Positions 9,047 through 18,942 are shown, counted from the first letter of the stretch. The stretch is DNA of 64,000 nucleotides from Pseudomonas sp. MUP55 (GCF_034043515.1 NZ_CP138214.1:434001-498000); one strand, 5' to 3'. Notes: generated by a model not told the origin, from the sequence alone. Numbers and translations are program-made.

Positions 9047-11497
9047 ATGTCTCAGGAACCACTTGCACGAGAAGCAGAGGTAGCCGCATTTCGCGATGCC
9101 GTCTTGACCAAACTCACCTACGCGGTGGGCAAGGACCCGGATCACGCCTTCGACCACGACTGGTTCGAAGCCATTGCCCTGGCCGCACGCGACCAGATGG
9201 TCGACCACTGGATGGACCATACGCGGCGGATCTACCGCAAAGGCCAGAAACGGGTCTATTACCTCTCGCTCGAATTTCTTATCGGCCGCTTGCTCTACGA
9301 CAGCCTGAGTAATCTCGGTGTGCTGGAGATCGCTCGCGATGCCTTGTCTGAACTGGGCGTCGACCTTGAGCGCATCCGCCTGCTGGAGCCCGACGCGGCG
9401 CTCGGCAACGGTGGCCTGGGCCGCCTGGCCGCGTGCTTTATGGAAAGCATGTCGACCCTGGGCATCGCCGGTCACGGTTATGGCATCCGTTACGAGCACG
9501 GCCTGTTCCGCCAGGCGATTGTCGATGGCTGGCAACAGGAGCAAACCGAACGCTGGCTGGATTTCGGCAACCCGTGGGAGTTCGAGCGCGCCGAGGTGAT
9601 CTACCCGATCGGCTTTGGCGGCAGCGTGGAAACCCTGGCGGACGCGTCCGGCAAGATGATCCAGGTGTGGTCGCCCAGCGAAACCGTACGTGCGGTGGCC
9701 TACGACACTCCGGTAGTCGGCTGGCGCGGCGCCAGTGTCAACACCCTGCGCCTGTGGCGTGCCCGGGCGGTGGAAGACCTGCACCTGGAGCGCTTCAACG
9801 CCGGTGACCACCTGGGCGCCGTGGCCGAGGTGGCCCGCGCTGAAAGCATTTCCCGCGTGCTCTACCCGGCCGACAGCACCGAAGCCGGGCAGGAACTGCG
9901 CCTGCGCCAGGAATACTTCTTCGTTTCGGCCTCGTTGCAAGACTTGCTGCGCCGTCACAAGAACATGCACGGCTCGGTGCTCAGCCTGGGCGAACACGCG
10001 GCTATCCAGCTCAACGATACCCACCCGTCCATCGCCGTGGCCGAGTTGATGCGCCAGTTGGTCGACCTGCACGACATCCCGTGGGAAGCCGCGTGGGACG
10101 TTACCGTCGAAACCCTTTCCTACACCAACCACACCTTGCTGCCCGAGGCGTTGGAAACCTGGCCTGTGGGCTTGATGGAGCGCATGCTGCCCCGGCACAT
10201 GCAGATCATCTACCTGATCAACGCCCAGCACATCGACTCGCTGCGCGCCAAAGGCATTCATGACTTTGACGTGCTGCGCGCCGTGTCGTTGATCGAAGAA
10301 GACAATGGCCGACGTGTGCGCATGGGCAACCTGGCATTCCTCGGCTCCCACAGCGTCAACGGCGTGTCCGGCCTGCACACCCAACTGATGCGCAGCACGG
10401 TGTTTTCCGAACTGCATAAGCTCTACCCGGAGCGCATCAACAACAAAACCAACGGCATCACCTTCCGCCGCTGGCTGTACCAGGCCAACCCCAAACTCAC
10501 CGATATGCTGGTGGACGCGCTGGGGCCGGACATTCTCGACACCATGGAAACCCGCCTGGGCGAGCTGGAAACTTTCGCCGAGAAACAAACCTTCCGCAAA
10601 GCCTTCGCCGACCAACGCCTGCACAGCAAGCGTGCGCTGGCCGAGATCATCCATGAGCGCCTGGGCATTTCGGTGAACCCGGCGGCGATGTTCGACGTGC
10701 AGGTCAAGCGTATCCACGAGTACAAGCGCCAGTTGCTCAACCTGCTGCACACCGTGGCGCTGTATCAGGCGATCCGGGCCGAGCCGGAGGTCGATTGGGT
10801 GCCGCGGGTGAAAATCTTCGCCGGCAAGGCCGCGGCGAGTTATCACCAGGCCAAGCTGATCATCAAGCTGACCAACGACATCGCCCGCACCGTCAACAAC
10901 GACCCGACCGTGCGCGGCTTGCTCAAGGTGGTGTTCCTGCCTAACTACAACGTCAGCCTGGCGGAAAGCATCATTCCGGCGGCTGACTTGTCGGAGCAGA
11001 TCTCTACCGCCGGTTTCGAGGCGTCGGGCACCAGTAACATGAAGTTCGGCCTCAACGGCGCGCTGACCATCGGTACCATGGACGGCGCCAACGTGGAGAT
11101 GCACGAGCGCGTGGGTGCAGAGCACATGTTCATCTTTGGCCTCAGCGCCCAGCAGGTAGAGGCTCGCAAGCATGCCGGCGAGTTCAATGCCGGGCCGGAT
11201 ATCGCCGCATCCCATCGCTTGAACGATGTGTTGCAAGCGATCCGTGGCGGGGTGTTCTCGCCAGATGATCCGGGCCGTTATGTGGGCTTGATCGACGGGC
11301 TGATCGACTACGACCGCTTCCTGGTGTGCGCTGACTTCGACGCCTACTGGGATGCCCAGGCGCGGGTCGAGGCGCATTGGCATGATTCCAAGGCGTGGTG
11401 GCGCTCGGCGGTGCTGAATACGGCGCGCATGGGCTGGTTCTCCTCGGACAGGACGATCCGCGAGTACGCCACCGAGATCTGGAAAGCGCTCGATTAA
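9047..11497 (+). CDS. glgP: Glycogen/starch/maltodextrin phosphorylase
   Basis: The enzyme releases glucose 1-phosphate from glycogen or maltodextrins with pyridoxal phosphate as cofactor. The 816-residue length is usual. The PLP-site segment EASGTSNMKFGLNGALTIGT contains the Schiff-base Lys. Other family motifs are YYLSLEFLIGR and NGGLGRLAACF near the N-terminus and NGITFRRWL in the middle. The ATG at 9047 is taken as start; the TTG directly before it would add only one residue. No other glycogen genes are next to it. The 252-base gap to the divergent YkgJ-type gene shows no clear promoter. Confidence 0.97.
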   Translation: MSQEPLAREAEVAAFRDAVLTKLTYAVGKDPDHAFDHDWFEAIALAARDQMVDHWMDHTRRIYRKGQKRVYYLSLEFLIGRLLYDSLSNLGVLEIARDALSELGVDLERIRLLEPDAALGNGGLGRLAACFMESMSTLGIAGHGYGIRYEHGLFRQAIVDGWQQEQTERWLDFGNPWEFERAEVIYPIGFGGSVETLADASGKMIQVWSPSETVRAVAYDTPVVGWRGASVNTLRLWRARAVEDLHLERFNAGDHLGAVAEVARAESISRVLYPADSTEAGQELRLRQEYFFVSASLQDLLRRHKNMHGSVLSLGEHAAIQLNDTHPSIAVAELMRQLVDLHDIPWEAAWDVTVETLSYTNHTLLPEALETWPVGLMERMLPRHMQIIYLINAQHIDSLRAKGIHDFDVLRAVSLIEEDNGRRVRMGNLAFLGSHSVNGVSGLHTQLMRSTVFSELHKLYPERINNKTNGITFRRWLYQANPKLTDMLVDALGPDILDTMETRLGELETFAEKQTFRKAFADQRLHSKRALAEIIHERLGISVNPAAMFDVQVKRIHEYKRQLLNLLHTVALYQAIRAEPEVDWVPRVKIFAGKAAASYHQAKLIIKLTNDIARTVNNDPTVRGLLKVVFLPNYNVSLAESIIPAADLSEQISTAGFEASGTSNMKFGLNGALTIGTMDGANVEMHERVGAEHMFIFGLSAQQVEARKHAGEFNAGPDIAASHRLNDVLQAIRGGVFSPDDPGRYVGLIDGLIDYDRFLVCADFDAYWDAQARVEAHWHDSKAWWRSAVLNTARMGWFSSDRTIREYATEIWKALD

Positions 11498-11557
11498 ACA
11501 CCGCAGTAAAAAGTGGGGGCTTGCCCTAATGCCAGTTAGTTAAGGCTAGCACCGTAC

Positions 11558-11652
11558 CTGTAGCGAGGGAGCAAGCTCGCGCTGGACTGCGCAGCAGGCC
11601 CATTGTTTGGGGCCGCTTCGCGGCCCAGCGGGAGCAAGCTCCCTCGCCACAG
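11558..11652. repeat. Class B palindromic repeat (GCGAGGGAGCAAGCTCGC)
   Basis: CTGTAGCGAGGGAGCAAGCT faces GGGAGCAAGCTCCCTCGCCA, with an inner hairpin GGGGCCGCTTCGCGGCCC. Related copies lie at 17818-17912 and 31514-31613. Confidence 0.85.
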
Positions 11653-11692
11653 ATGACTCCTCGCTTCTGCTGCTTCTTGGCTGACTGGCATC

Positions 11693-11775
11693 AGGGCTTG
11701 CCCCCGATAACGGTCTACCAGTTAACAGATATGTCGACTGGAACACCGCTATCGGGGGCAAGCCCCCTCCCACAT
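11693..11775. repeat. Class A REPIN, left arm truncated
   Basis: The right unit (ATCGGGGGCAAGCCCCCTCC) is intact, but the left one starts only at GGGCTTGCCCCCGAT and lacks the GTGGGAGG end. Confidence 0.8.
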
Positions 11776-11839
11776 TGGTTGCGCGTCGATATACTGGCCC
11801 CCGGTTTGCCCGCCTCGGGCTGCTTAGGGAATATCGACC

Positions 11840-14800
11840 ATGCAATGGATTTTCATGCTGATTGGCCTGGTGCTCGGCTGGACGCTCGATGAGTCGTTCA
11901 GCGATGCGGGCATTGGTGCGTTATTGGGGTTGGGCATCGGCCAGGCGATTCGCCTGTCGAAACTGGCGACCCAGGCGGACCAGCAGGCGCAACAGCTGGA
12001 AACCACGCAGAAAGCCCTGATAGCCCTGGGCGAGCGCCTGCGGCAACTGGAAGTACCGCTGCCGACCCATAGCGTCGTGGTTGAAGCGCCTACTCCTGAA
12101 CCTCAACCTCAACCTCAATCTGTCGCCAAGGCCTCCGAGCTTGTCTGGGAGCTGCCGGCTGAAGTGACACCCGTCGCCGTGGTGGCCGAACCGAGCCAGC
12201 CGCTGCCGGACACCGTTCGGGTTGCTTCGGCGCGTCCTCAAGCGCCTGCCACCCCCCGCGAGCCCAACCTGATCGAACGCGGCATCAGCGCTGCGCGCAA
12301 TTGGTTGTTTGGCGGCAACACTGTGCTGCGCGTCGGGGTCGTGCTGTTGTTTCTCGGCCTGGCGTTCCTGCTGCGTTACGCCACCGAAGGCATGGTGGTG
12401 CCGGTCGAGCTGCGCTACGCCGGGGTTGGCGCAGCTGCCGTCGGCCTGCTGGGCCTGGGCTGGTGGCTGCGACTGCGCAACCGCCAGTACGGGCTGATGC
12501 TGCAAGGCACCGGCATCGCGGTGCTGTACCTCACGGTGTTTGCGGCGATGCGCCTGCACCCGCTGATCGACCCAGGCGCGGCGTTGGGCCTGTTGGTGGC
12601 GGTCACGGTGTTCTCGGCGATCCTGGCCGTTACTCAGGATGCGTTGGGCCTGGCCTGCGCCGCGGCGCTCGGTGGTTTCGCGGCACCGATCCTCACGTCG
12701 ACCGGCGCCGGTAACCATGTCGCATTGTTCAGTTATTTCGCGTTGCTCAACGCCGGCATCCTCGCCATCGCCTGGTTCAAGGCTTGGCGTTTGCTCAATC
12801 TCATCGGTTTTGTCGGCACCTTCGGCATTGGCTTTGCCTGGGGCGTGCGCTCCTACACCCCCGAACTGCTGTGGAGCACCGAGCCGTTCCTGATTGTGTT
12901 TTTCCTGATGTACCTGGCCATCGGTCTACTGTTTGCTCGGCGCAAATTGCTGGAGGCGGGAAATGCGCCCGAGGACCGTGATGGGTTGCTGCGCTGGTCG
13001 GCGGCCAAGGGCGATTATGTCGACGGGAGCCTGCTGTTCGGCCCGCCGCTGGTGGGGTTCGGCTTGCAGTTCGCGCTGGTCCAGCACCTGGAATTTGCCG
13101 CCGCCTTCAGCGCGTTGGGCCTTGGCATTATCTATATGGGCCTGGCGCGGTTATTGAGCGGCGGTCGCGCCTTGCTGCTGGCGCAAACCTGTCTGGCGCT
13201 GGGCGTGATCTTTGCCAGCCTGGCCATTCCCCTGGGGCTGGACGCGCGCTGGACCGCTGCGGCCTGGGCGGTGGAAGGGGCGGGGATTTTCTGGCTGGGC
13301 TTGCGTCAGCAAAGGCCACTGGCGCGGGTGTTTGGCTTGCTGCTGCAGTTGGGTTCGGCGCTGGCGTTCCTCAGCGAGCTGCACCCCGGCGAGCGGACCT
13401 TGCTCGACGGCGCGCCATTGGGCGCGCTGCTGCTGGGCGCGGCGCTGCTGTTCAGCTTCCACCATTTGCGCAAGGCGCCGACCGAACAGGCGAGGGAGTG
13501 GGAGCGCAACGGGTTGCCGGTGCTGGCGAGCCTGGGCCTGGGCTTTCTATACCTGCTCGCGCCGCTGCTGTTGCTGACCCAAGGCACCGCCATCAGTTGG
13601 GCAGTCGCTGGTCTGGTGACGTTGTTTGTTGGCCTGCGCATCGGCTCACGCACCTTCATCTTCACCGCCTTCGCCGTGCAGTTGCTGGGCGGCGCGTTGT
13701 TCCTGCTGCGCTTGCGAGGCGGTGAAGGGGCGGCGGTATTCAGTGCGGGCTGGGGCGGTTTAATCACCGCCTCGTTGATCGGCCTGGCCTTGATTGCAGG
13801 CATGCTGCTGGCGGCGCGTGACGAAAAGGTGCGCAGTGATGGGCGGCTGTTGCGCGGGCTGTCGGTGGTGTTGCTGGCCGGTCTGGTGTTGATCAACCTG
13901 GCCGTACTGTTCGTACTGCCATGGGAAAGCGCCAGCGGCGTATGGGCGGCCAGTGGTTTGTTGATTATCTGGCTGAGCCTGTACCTGCAACAGCGCGTCA
14001 GTTTTGTGTTTGGTCTGCTGCTGCAACTGGTTGGCGGCGGGTCGTTCCTGCTCGCCGTGCCGCAGTGGGTCGGGCCGTTGACGGGCGAGGGCTTTAGCCC
14101 CTTGGCGCACAGCGGTTTCTGGACGCCGATGGTGCTGGGGCTGGCGGCCTTGGTGGGCGCCTGGCGTTTGCAACGTGAACCCCATGCGCCGCTGTTTGCG
14201 TCGCTGAAACTGCAACGCCTGTCCGACCTGTTATTGGTGTGGGGCGCGGCCTGGTGGACGCTGGCTGTGGCGGGCGAAGTGCTGAGGTTTGTTCCCGTCG
14301 AGCTGCGCGGCGCTTTCCTGCTGGCCGGCGCGGCGATCAGCGTGGCGATCTGGACGTTGCTGGCCTGGCGGCTGAAGTGGTCGTCACTGGGCCTGTTGTG
14401 CACCTTGCTGATGCCGACGGCGAGTGTGGTTTTGCTGCTGAGCGCCCATACCTATTATCACCCGGCGGCGCATTACGGCTGGCTGGCGTGGCCGGCGCTG
14501 TTCGCGGTGCATTTCGTTTCACTGCGCTGCTTGGCGGCGGTGGCTCCGCGCAGAGGGCTGGGCATCGCCCATGTGCTGGGCTGCTGGATGTTGCTTGGCC
14601 TGTTGGCGCTGGAGCTGCGCTACGGGTTACTGCGCTTTACGGCCGAATACAACGCCTGGCGCTGGCTGGGTTGGGCGATCCTGCCAAGCCTCTACCTTGT
14701 GCTGGCCGCCGCGCCGCGCAGGTTTGCGTGGCCGGTGTCGGCGTATGCCAGGGAATACCGCGTATTCGCAGCGCTGCCCCTGGCGGTGCTGATGCTCGGT

Positions 14801-15358
14801 TGGTTCTGGCTGGCGAATATGTTCAGCGACGGTACGGCCAATCCTTTGCCCTACGTGCCCTTGCTGAACCCGCTGGACCTGGGCCTGCTGTTCGCATTGC
14901 TGGGTGTGTATGTGTGGACACGAAGCGTGGCACCGCAACGCGGGCCACATGCCGAGCGGCTCGCCCAAGGCATCGCGGGGCTTTCACTGTTTGCGTTCTT
15001 CACCGCGCTGGTGATGCGCACTGCCCACCATCGGGGCGGCGTGCCGTTCCATCTGGATGCGTTGCTCGAATCCATGCTGGTGCAAGCCGGCCTGTCGATC
15101 GTCTGGACCCTGGTCGCCCTGGGCCTGATGATCGGCGGCCACCTGCGTCATCGTCGCGAGGTGTGGCTGATCGGCGCGGTATTGATTGCCGTGGTGGTGG
15201 CCAAGCTGTTTTTTGTCGAACTGAGCAACCGTGGCGGCCTGGCGCGGATCGTTTCGTTCATCGGCGTTGGCGCATTGTTACTGGTGGTGGGCTACTTCGC
15301 GCCACTGCCGCCCAAGCGCGCCGAGCCTGTACTGGAAACTGAAGGAGCAGCCTCTTGA
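11840..15358 (+). CDS. DUF2339 polytopic membrane protein
   Basis: The 1172-residue protein belongs to the large DUF2339 family of inner-membrane proteins, whose function is not known. It has one N-terminal membrane segment (about 1-30), a coiled-coil-like stretch (40-75), a Pro/Glu/Gln-rich linker with PTPEPQPQPQPQ (about 84-95), and then the family signature NWLFGGNTVLRVGVVLLFLG near residue 155. The rest consists of many hydrophobic segments, probably more than 20. Its TGA overlaps the TTG start of the downstream DUF3999 gene, so the two are almost certainly made together. No catalytic motif was recognised. Confidence 0.9.
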   Translation: MQWIFMLIGLVLGWTLDESFSDAGIGALLGLGIGQAIRLSKLATQADQQAQQLETTQKALIALGERLRQLEVPLPTHSVVVEAPTPEPQPQPQSVAKASELVWELPAEVTPVAVVAEPSQPLPDTVRVASARPQAPATPREPNLIERGISAARNWLFGGNTVLRVGVVLLFLGLAFLLRYATEGMVVPVELRYAGVGAAAVGLLGLGWWLRLRNRQYGLMLQGTGIAVLYLTVFAAMRLHPLIDPGAALGLLVAVTVFSAILAVTQDALGLACAAALGGFAAPILTSTGAGNHVALFSYFALLNAGILAIAWFKAWRLLNLIGFVGTFGIGFAWGVRSYTPELLWSTEPFLIVFFLMYLAIGLLFARRKLLEAGNAPEDRDGLLRWSAAKGDYVDGSLLFGPPLVGFGLQFALVQHLEFAAAFSALGLGIIYMGLARLLSGGRALLLAQTCLALGVIFASLAIPLGLDARWTAAAWAVEGAGIFWLGLRQQRPLARVFGLLLQLGSALAFLSELHPGERTLLDGAPLGALLLGAALLFSFHHLRKAPTEQAREWERNGLPVLASLGLGFLYLLAPLLLLTQGTAISWAVAGLVTLFVGLRIGSRTFIFTAFAVQLLGGALFLLRLRGGEGAAVFSAGWGGLITASLIGLALIAGMLLAARDEKVRSDGRLLRGLSVVLLAGLVLINLAVLFVLPWESASGVWAASGLLIIWLSLYLQQRVSFVFGLLLQLVGGGSFLLAVPQWVGPLTGEGFSPLAHSGFWTPMVLGLAALVGAWRLQREPHAPLFASLKLQRLSDLLLVWGAAWWTLAVAGEVLRFVPVELRGAFLLAGAAISVAIWTLLAWRLKWSSLGLLCTLLMPTASVVLLLSAHTYYHPAAHYGWLAWPALFAVHFVSLRCLAAVAPRRGLGIAHVLGCWMLLGLLALELRYGLLRFTAEYNAWRWLGWAILPSLYLVLAAAPRRFAWPVSAYAREYRVFAALPLAVLMLGWFWLANMFSDGTANPLPYVPLLNPLDLGLLFALLGVYVWTRSVAPQRGPHAERLAQGIAGLSLFAFFTALVMRTAHHRGGVPFHLDALLESMLVQAGLSIVWTLVALGLMIGGHLRHRREVWLIGAVLIAVVVAKLFFVELSNRGGLARIVSFIGVGALLLVVGYFAPLPPKRAEPVLETEGAAS

Positions 15359-16710
15359 TCGGTAAGTTGAGCGTAGTCGTGGTGGGCATCTGTGTGACCT
15401 TGTCCGCGTGGGCCCAGGAAACACCCGCCGACTTCAGTACCCAGGTGGCGCTGAGTGTCAGCGGCGACGGCCCCTGGTATCGCCTCGAATTGCCCTTGGC
15501 CGTGCAATTGAGCGCCCGTCAGGCCGACCTCAGCGATGTGCGGGTATTTAACGCCGCCGGCGAAGCGCAGGCTTATGCGCTGTCGCGTCAGTCACCCTCG
15601 CACACTGAAAGCCGCGATGTGACGCCGGTGAAGTGGTTCCCGCTGTACGCCGCCGACACTCAGGAAAACCTGCCCGGTGTGGTAATGAAAACCACGGCCG
15701 AAGGCACGCTGGTTGAAATCAAACCGGCCAGCGCTGCGAAACCCGGCAAGCAGGTCCTGCGTGGCTGGGTGTTGGACGCGAGCGCGATCAAGGCACCGTT
15801 GCAACAACTGAGCCTCGACTGGAGCCGCGAACAGGACGGTTTCCAGCGTTTCAGCATCGAAGCCAGCAACGACTTGCAGCACTGGGAAGCCTGGGGTGAC
15901 GGGCAAGTGGCGCGCCTGTCGTTTGCCGATGAGCGGGTTGAACAGCATGACGTCAGCTTGCCGGGCCAATCAGCGCGTTACCTGCGCCTGGTGTGGCAGG
16001 GGCAGGCGGCGCCCCTGCTGACGTCTGCCACGCTGGCGAGTGCGACCCGCAGCAGCCTGCCGTTGCCGCTGGTGTGGTCGCAGCCGCTGGCGGGCGTGCG
16101 GCTCACGGCCGGTGAATATAGCTGGCAGTTGCCGACGGGCCTGAATGTCGAGCGCCTGCGTATCGAGCTCAAGCAGCCCAACACCTTGGCACCTGTGACG
16201 CTGCTGGGGCGAAGTGATGCCAGGCAGACGTGGCAGCCGTTGAGCAAAGGGTTGTTGTACCGCCTGACCCAGAACGGCAAGGACGTGATGCAGGACCAAT
16301 TGCAGTTGCCGGGTCAGACGGTCGCTGAGCTGAAACTGCAAGTGGATGAGCGCGGCGGTGGCTTGGGCAGCGAAGCCCCGGCGTTGCGCTTTGCGGTACG
16401 CGCCACACAGCTTGTGTTCCTGGCGCGGGGCGAGCCACCGTTCACGCTGGCACTGGGGAACGGGTCGGTCAAGGCGGCCAACCTGCCGCTGTCTACCTTG
16501 ATTCCCGACTACAACGCTGAGCGTTTCAGCGCACTGGGGCAGGCCAGGCTGGCGGGGGAGGTGGTGCTCAAGCCCGCTGCCGTTGCCGTATCGCCGCCGG
16601 TGGGCACCGACTGGAAAAAGCTCGGTCTGTGGGCCGTGTTGCTGCTCGGTGTGGCTGCTCTCGGGGCGATGGCCTACAGCCTGTTGCGCAAACCGCAGGG
16701 CCAGCCGTGA
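15355..16710 (+). CDS. DUF3999 exported membrane-anchored protein
   Basis: The 451-residue product has a signal peptide (MIGKLSVVVVGICVTLSAWA), a long periplasmic region rich in beta strands, and one C-terminal membrane helix (LGLWAVLLLGVAALGAMAYS) with a short basic tail. Around residues 160-205 the pattern FSIEASNDLQHWEAW ... ARYLRLVW resembles a discoidin-like beta sandwich, which could bind carbohydrate; this is inference. The start is TTG at 15355, supported by AAGGAG about ten bases upstream and by overlap with the preceding stop. Pairing with DUF2339 suggests a shared envelope complex. Confidence 0.85.
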   Translation: MIGKLSVVVVGICVTLSAWAQETPADFSTQVALSVSGDGPWYRLELPLAVQLSARQADLSDVRVFNAAGEAQAYALSRQSPSHTESRDVTPVKWFPLYAADTQENLPGVVMKTTAEGTLVEIKPASAAKPGKQVLRGWVLDASAIKAPLQQLSLDWSREQDGFQRFSIEASNDLQHWEAWGDGQVARLSFADERVEQHDVSLPGQSARYLRLVWQGQAAPLLTSATLASATRSSLPLPLVWSQPLAGVRLTAGEYSWQLPTGLNVERLRIELKQPNTLAPVTLLGRSDARQTWQPLSKGLLYRLTQNGKDVMQDQLQLPGQTVAELKLQVDERGGGLGSEAPALRFAVRATQLVFLARGEPPFTLALGNGSVKAANLPLSTLIPDYNAERFSALGQARLAGEVVLKPAAVAVSPPVGTDWKKLGLWAVLLLGVAALGAMAYSLLRKPQGQP

Positions 16711-16728
16711 ACTCTATTGGCGTTAAAT

Positions 16729-16742
16729 CCTCTGATTAGAGG
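16729..16742. promoter_or_regulatory. Small dyad upstream of fbp
   Basis: CCTCTGATTAGAGG is a perfect 5-bp inverted repeat with a 4-base centre, about 65 bp before the fbp ATG. It could be an operator or a weak hairpin; no known regulator consensus was recognised. Confidence 0.25.
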
Positions 16743-16805
16743 AAATCAGCCCCGACTCGCGCTAAACTGCGCGGGTTTTCAGCCCCCCATTCATCGGAGC
16801 CTTCC

Positions 16806-17816
16806 ATGTCCCGCGTTACCTTGAGTCGCTATTTGATCGAGCAGACCCGCAGCAACAACACGCCTGCCGATCTGCGCTTCCTTATCGAAGTGGTGGCGCG
16901 TGCCTGCAAGGAAATCAGCCACGCCGTGTCCAAAGGCGCACTGGGCGGTGTCCTGGGCAGCATGGGCACTGAAAACGTGCAGGGCGAAGTGCAGAAGAAA
17001 CTGGACGTGCTGTCCAACGAAATCCTGCTCGAAGCCAACGAATGGGGCGGTCACCTGGCCGGCATGGCTTCCGAAGAGATGGACAATGCCTACCAGATTC
17101 CGGGCAAATACCCTAAAGGCGCGTACCTGCTGGTATTCGACCCACTGGACGGCTCCTCCAACATCGACATCAATGCGCCGGTCGGTACCATCTTCTCGGT
17201 ACTGCGTTGCCCGAACGAATACCTGAGCCAGAACGAAGCCCTGAACGAAAAGGCCTTCCTGCAGCCTGGCACCGAGCAGGTCGCTGCCGGTTATGCCATC
17301 TACGGCCCGCAGACCATGCTGGTGCTGACCCTGGGCGATGGCGTCAAAGGCTTCACCCTGGACCGCGAAATGGGCAGCTTCGTACTCACCCACGAAGACA
17401 TCTCCATTCCTGCTTCCACTCAGGAATTTGCGATCAACATGTCCAACCAGCGTCACTGGGAAGAACCGGTGAAACGCTACGTCAACGAGTTGATGGAAGG
17501 CGAAGAAGGCCCGTTGAAGAAAAACTTCAACATGCGCTGGGTCGCTGCCATGGTTGCCGACGTGCACCGCATCCTGACCCGTGGTGGCCTGTTCATGTAC
17601 CCACGTGACAGCCGTGAGCCTTCCAAGCCGGGCAAACTGCGCCTGATGTACGAAGCCAACCCGATGTCCTTCCTGGTCGAGCAGGCGGGCGGTGCGTCCA
17701 CTGACGGCCACCAGCGCATCCTCGACATCCAGCCCGAAGGCCTGCACCAGCGTGTGGCGGTGTTCCTGGGTTCGAAGGAAGAGGTTGAGCGTGTGACGGC
17801 GTATCACAAGAAGTAA
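16806..17816 (+). CDS. fbp: Fructose-1,6-bisphosphatase, class I
   Basis: The enzyme removes the 1-phosphate from fructose 1,6-bisphosphate in gluconeogenesis. The 336-residue length fits class I. The metal/substrate motif [20 protein letters not shown] lies near residues 116-135, and the C-terminal [20 protein letters not shown] segment is typical. The ATG at 16806 follows a GGAG-like site (CGGAGCC). A class B repeat and a terminator-like hairpin follow. Confidence 0.98.
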   Translation: MSRVTLSRYLIEQTRSNNTPADLRFLIEVVARACKEISHAVSKGALGGVLGSMGTENVQGEVQKKLDVLSNEILLEANEWGGHLAGMASEEMDNAYQIPGKYPKGAYLLVFDPLDGSSNIDINAPVGTIFSVLRCPNEYLSQNEALNEKAFLQPGTEQVAAGYAIYGPQTMLVLTLGDGVKGFTLDREMGSFVLTHEDISIPASTQEFAINMSNQRHWEEPVKRYVNELMEGEEGPLKKNFNMRWVAAMVADVHRILTRGGLFMYPRDSREPSKPGKLRLMYEANPMSFLVEQAGGASTDGHQRILDIQPEGLHQRVAVFLGSKEEVERVTAYHKK

Positions 17817-17817
17817 C

Positions 17818-17912
17818 TGTGGCGAGAAAGCTTGCTCCCGCTCGGGTGCGTAGCGCCCGCAAGGTTTTCAGGGCTGCTTTGCAGCCCAGCGGTAGCAAGC
17901 TGCCTCGCCACG
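17818..17912. repeat. Class B palindromic repeat after fbp
   Basis: CTGTGGCGAGAAAGCTTGCT faces GTAGCAAGCTGCCTCGCCAC, with an inner hairpin GGGCTGCTTTGCAGCCC. The arms are slightly diverged compared with the copy at 31514-31613. Confidence 0.85.
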
Positions 17913-17940
17913 TTCAAAGCAGTTAGCTTTGAGCGATGAG

Positions 17941-17977
17941 AAGCCCCGAAACGTTTCAGCGTTTTCGGGGCTTTTTT
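17941..17977 (+). terminator. Intrinsic terminator downstream of fbp
   Basis: AAGCCCCGAAAACG-type arms (AAGCCCCGAAA and TTTTCGGGGCTT) enclose a short loop and are followed by TTTTTTG. The stem is A-flanked on the left, so it may also work leftward. Confidence 0.88.
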
Positions 17978-18066
17978 GTTTTCGCTCGTCGGGAACCAGA
18001 CACCTCTTTTCCCTTCTAAGCTTCTGGCAGATACCCCAGCTGCTTTGTCTCTCCAGGAGCTTTTCC

Positions 18067-18321
18067 ATGTCTTTACGCCGTCTCGCCCTGCTGGCTTTTT
18101 GCGTGCTGTTAGCCGCTTGCAGCAAGGTCAACCAAGAAAACTACCAGAAACTGTCGGCCGGTATGGCCAAGGCCGAGGTAGAGTCGTTGCTGGGCAAGCC
18201 AACCGATTGTTCCGGCGCACTGGGCATGTCCAGCTGCACCTGGGGCGATAAAAACAGCTTTATCAGCGTGCAGTACGCCGGTGACAAAGTTCTGATGTTT
18301 TCCGGGCAAGGCCTGAAGTAA
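18067..18321 (+). CDS. Small lipoprotein, BamE/SmpA-like fold
   Basis: The 84-residue protein has a lipoprotein signal with the lipobox LLAAC (Cys about residue 19). The mature part, YQKLSAGMAKAEVESLLGKP then WGDKNSFISVQYAGDKV, follows the helix-helix-strand pattern of small BamE-like lipoproteins. The function is unknown. The start ATG at 18067 is preceded by AGGAG and places the signal peptide correctly; the longer in-frame start at 17929 would run through the terminator. A lipocalin gene follows 30 bases downstream. Confidence 0.8.
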   Translation: MSLRRLALLAFCVLLAACSKVNQENYQKLSAGMAKAEVESLLGKPTDCSGALGMSSCTWGDKNSFISVQYAGDKVLMFSGQGLK

Positions 18322-18351
18322 ACCGGGGCGCGAGCCTGCGGGAGAAGAAGA

Positions 18352-18921
18352 ATGATGCGTTTTGTTGTGTTCCTTTGCGCCAGCCTGTTTTTGGCAGGCT
18401 GCGCCAGCCATTCTGGCGATGATCTGCAACCCAAGACCGCGAGCAACGTCAACCTCAAGCGTTACCAGGGTACCTGGTACGAGTTGGCCCGTTTGCCGAT
18501 GTACTTCCAGCGCAACTGCGCACAATCCGAAGCGCGCTACACCTTGCTGCCCGATGGCGACATGTCGGTGTTCAACCGCTGCCTGACGCCTGAGTGGAAA
18601 TGGCAGGAAGCCAAAGGCACGGCCACGCCACAGGTGCCGGGCAAGACCGACAAGCTCTGGGTCGAATTCGATAACTGGTTTACGTCGCTACTGCCGGGCG
18701 TCGCCAAGGGCGATTATTGGGTGCTGTATGTCAGCGATGACTACAAGACAGCCATCGTCGGCAGCCCGAGCCGACGTTATATGTGGATCCTGTCGCGCAC
18801 GCCGACGGTAAGCGCCGATACCCGTGAAGACCTGCTGAGCCGAGCGCGACAGCAGGGGTATGACACCACTCGTTTGATCTGGCGCACGTCGGACAAGCAG
18901 ATGGCCAAGACTTCGCAGTAA
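18352..18921 (+). CDS. blc: Outer-membrane lipocalin Blc
   Basis: The 189-residue lipoprotein binds lipids such as lysophospholipids at the outer membrane in its family. The lipobox is FLAGC (Cys about residue 17). The lipocalin signature YQGTWYELARLP lies near residues 39-50, followed by DYWVLYVSDDYKTAIVGSP and the C-terminal WILSRTP strand. Start is one of two adjacent ATG codons at 18352/18355, after GGAGAAGAAG. It probably shares a transcript with the small lipoprotein gene before it. Confidence 0.93.
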   Translation: MMRFVVFLCASLFLAGCASHSGDDLQPKTASNVNLKRYQGTWYELARLPMYFQRNCAQSEARYTLLPDGDMSVFNRCLTPEWKWQEAKGTATPQVPGKTDKLWVEFDNWFTSLLPGVAKGDYWVLYVSDDYKTAIVGSPSRRYMWILSRTPTVSADTREDLLSRARQQGYDTTRLIWRTSDKQMAKTSQ

Positions 18922-18942
18922 CGGGATCACCCTAAATCCAAA

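Larger units (their letters stand above)
11498..11839. other. Repeat-filled intergenic region before the DUF2339 gene
   Basis: This 342-base stretch has no gene. It contains a REP scrap (GTGGGGGCTTGCCC, 11512-11526), a class B element (11558-11652) and a damaged class A REPIN (11693-11775). Confidence 0.75.

Noticed and set aside
9023..11383. Long open frame opposite glgP (minus strand)
   Set aside because: It is antisense to a clear glycogen phosphorylase, is His/Gln/Val-rich as expected from a mirrored GC-biased gene, and matches no family.
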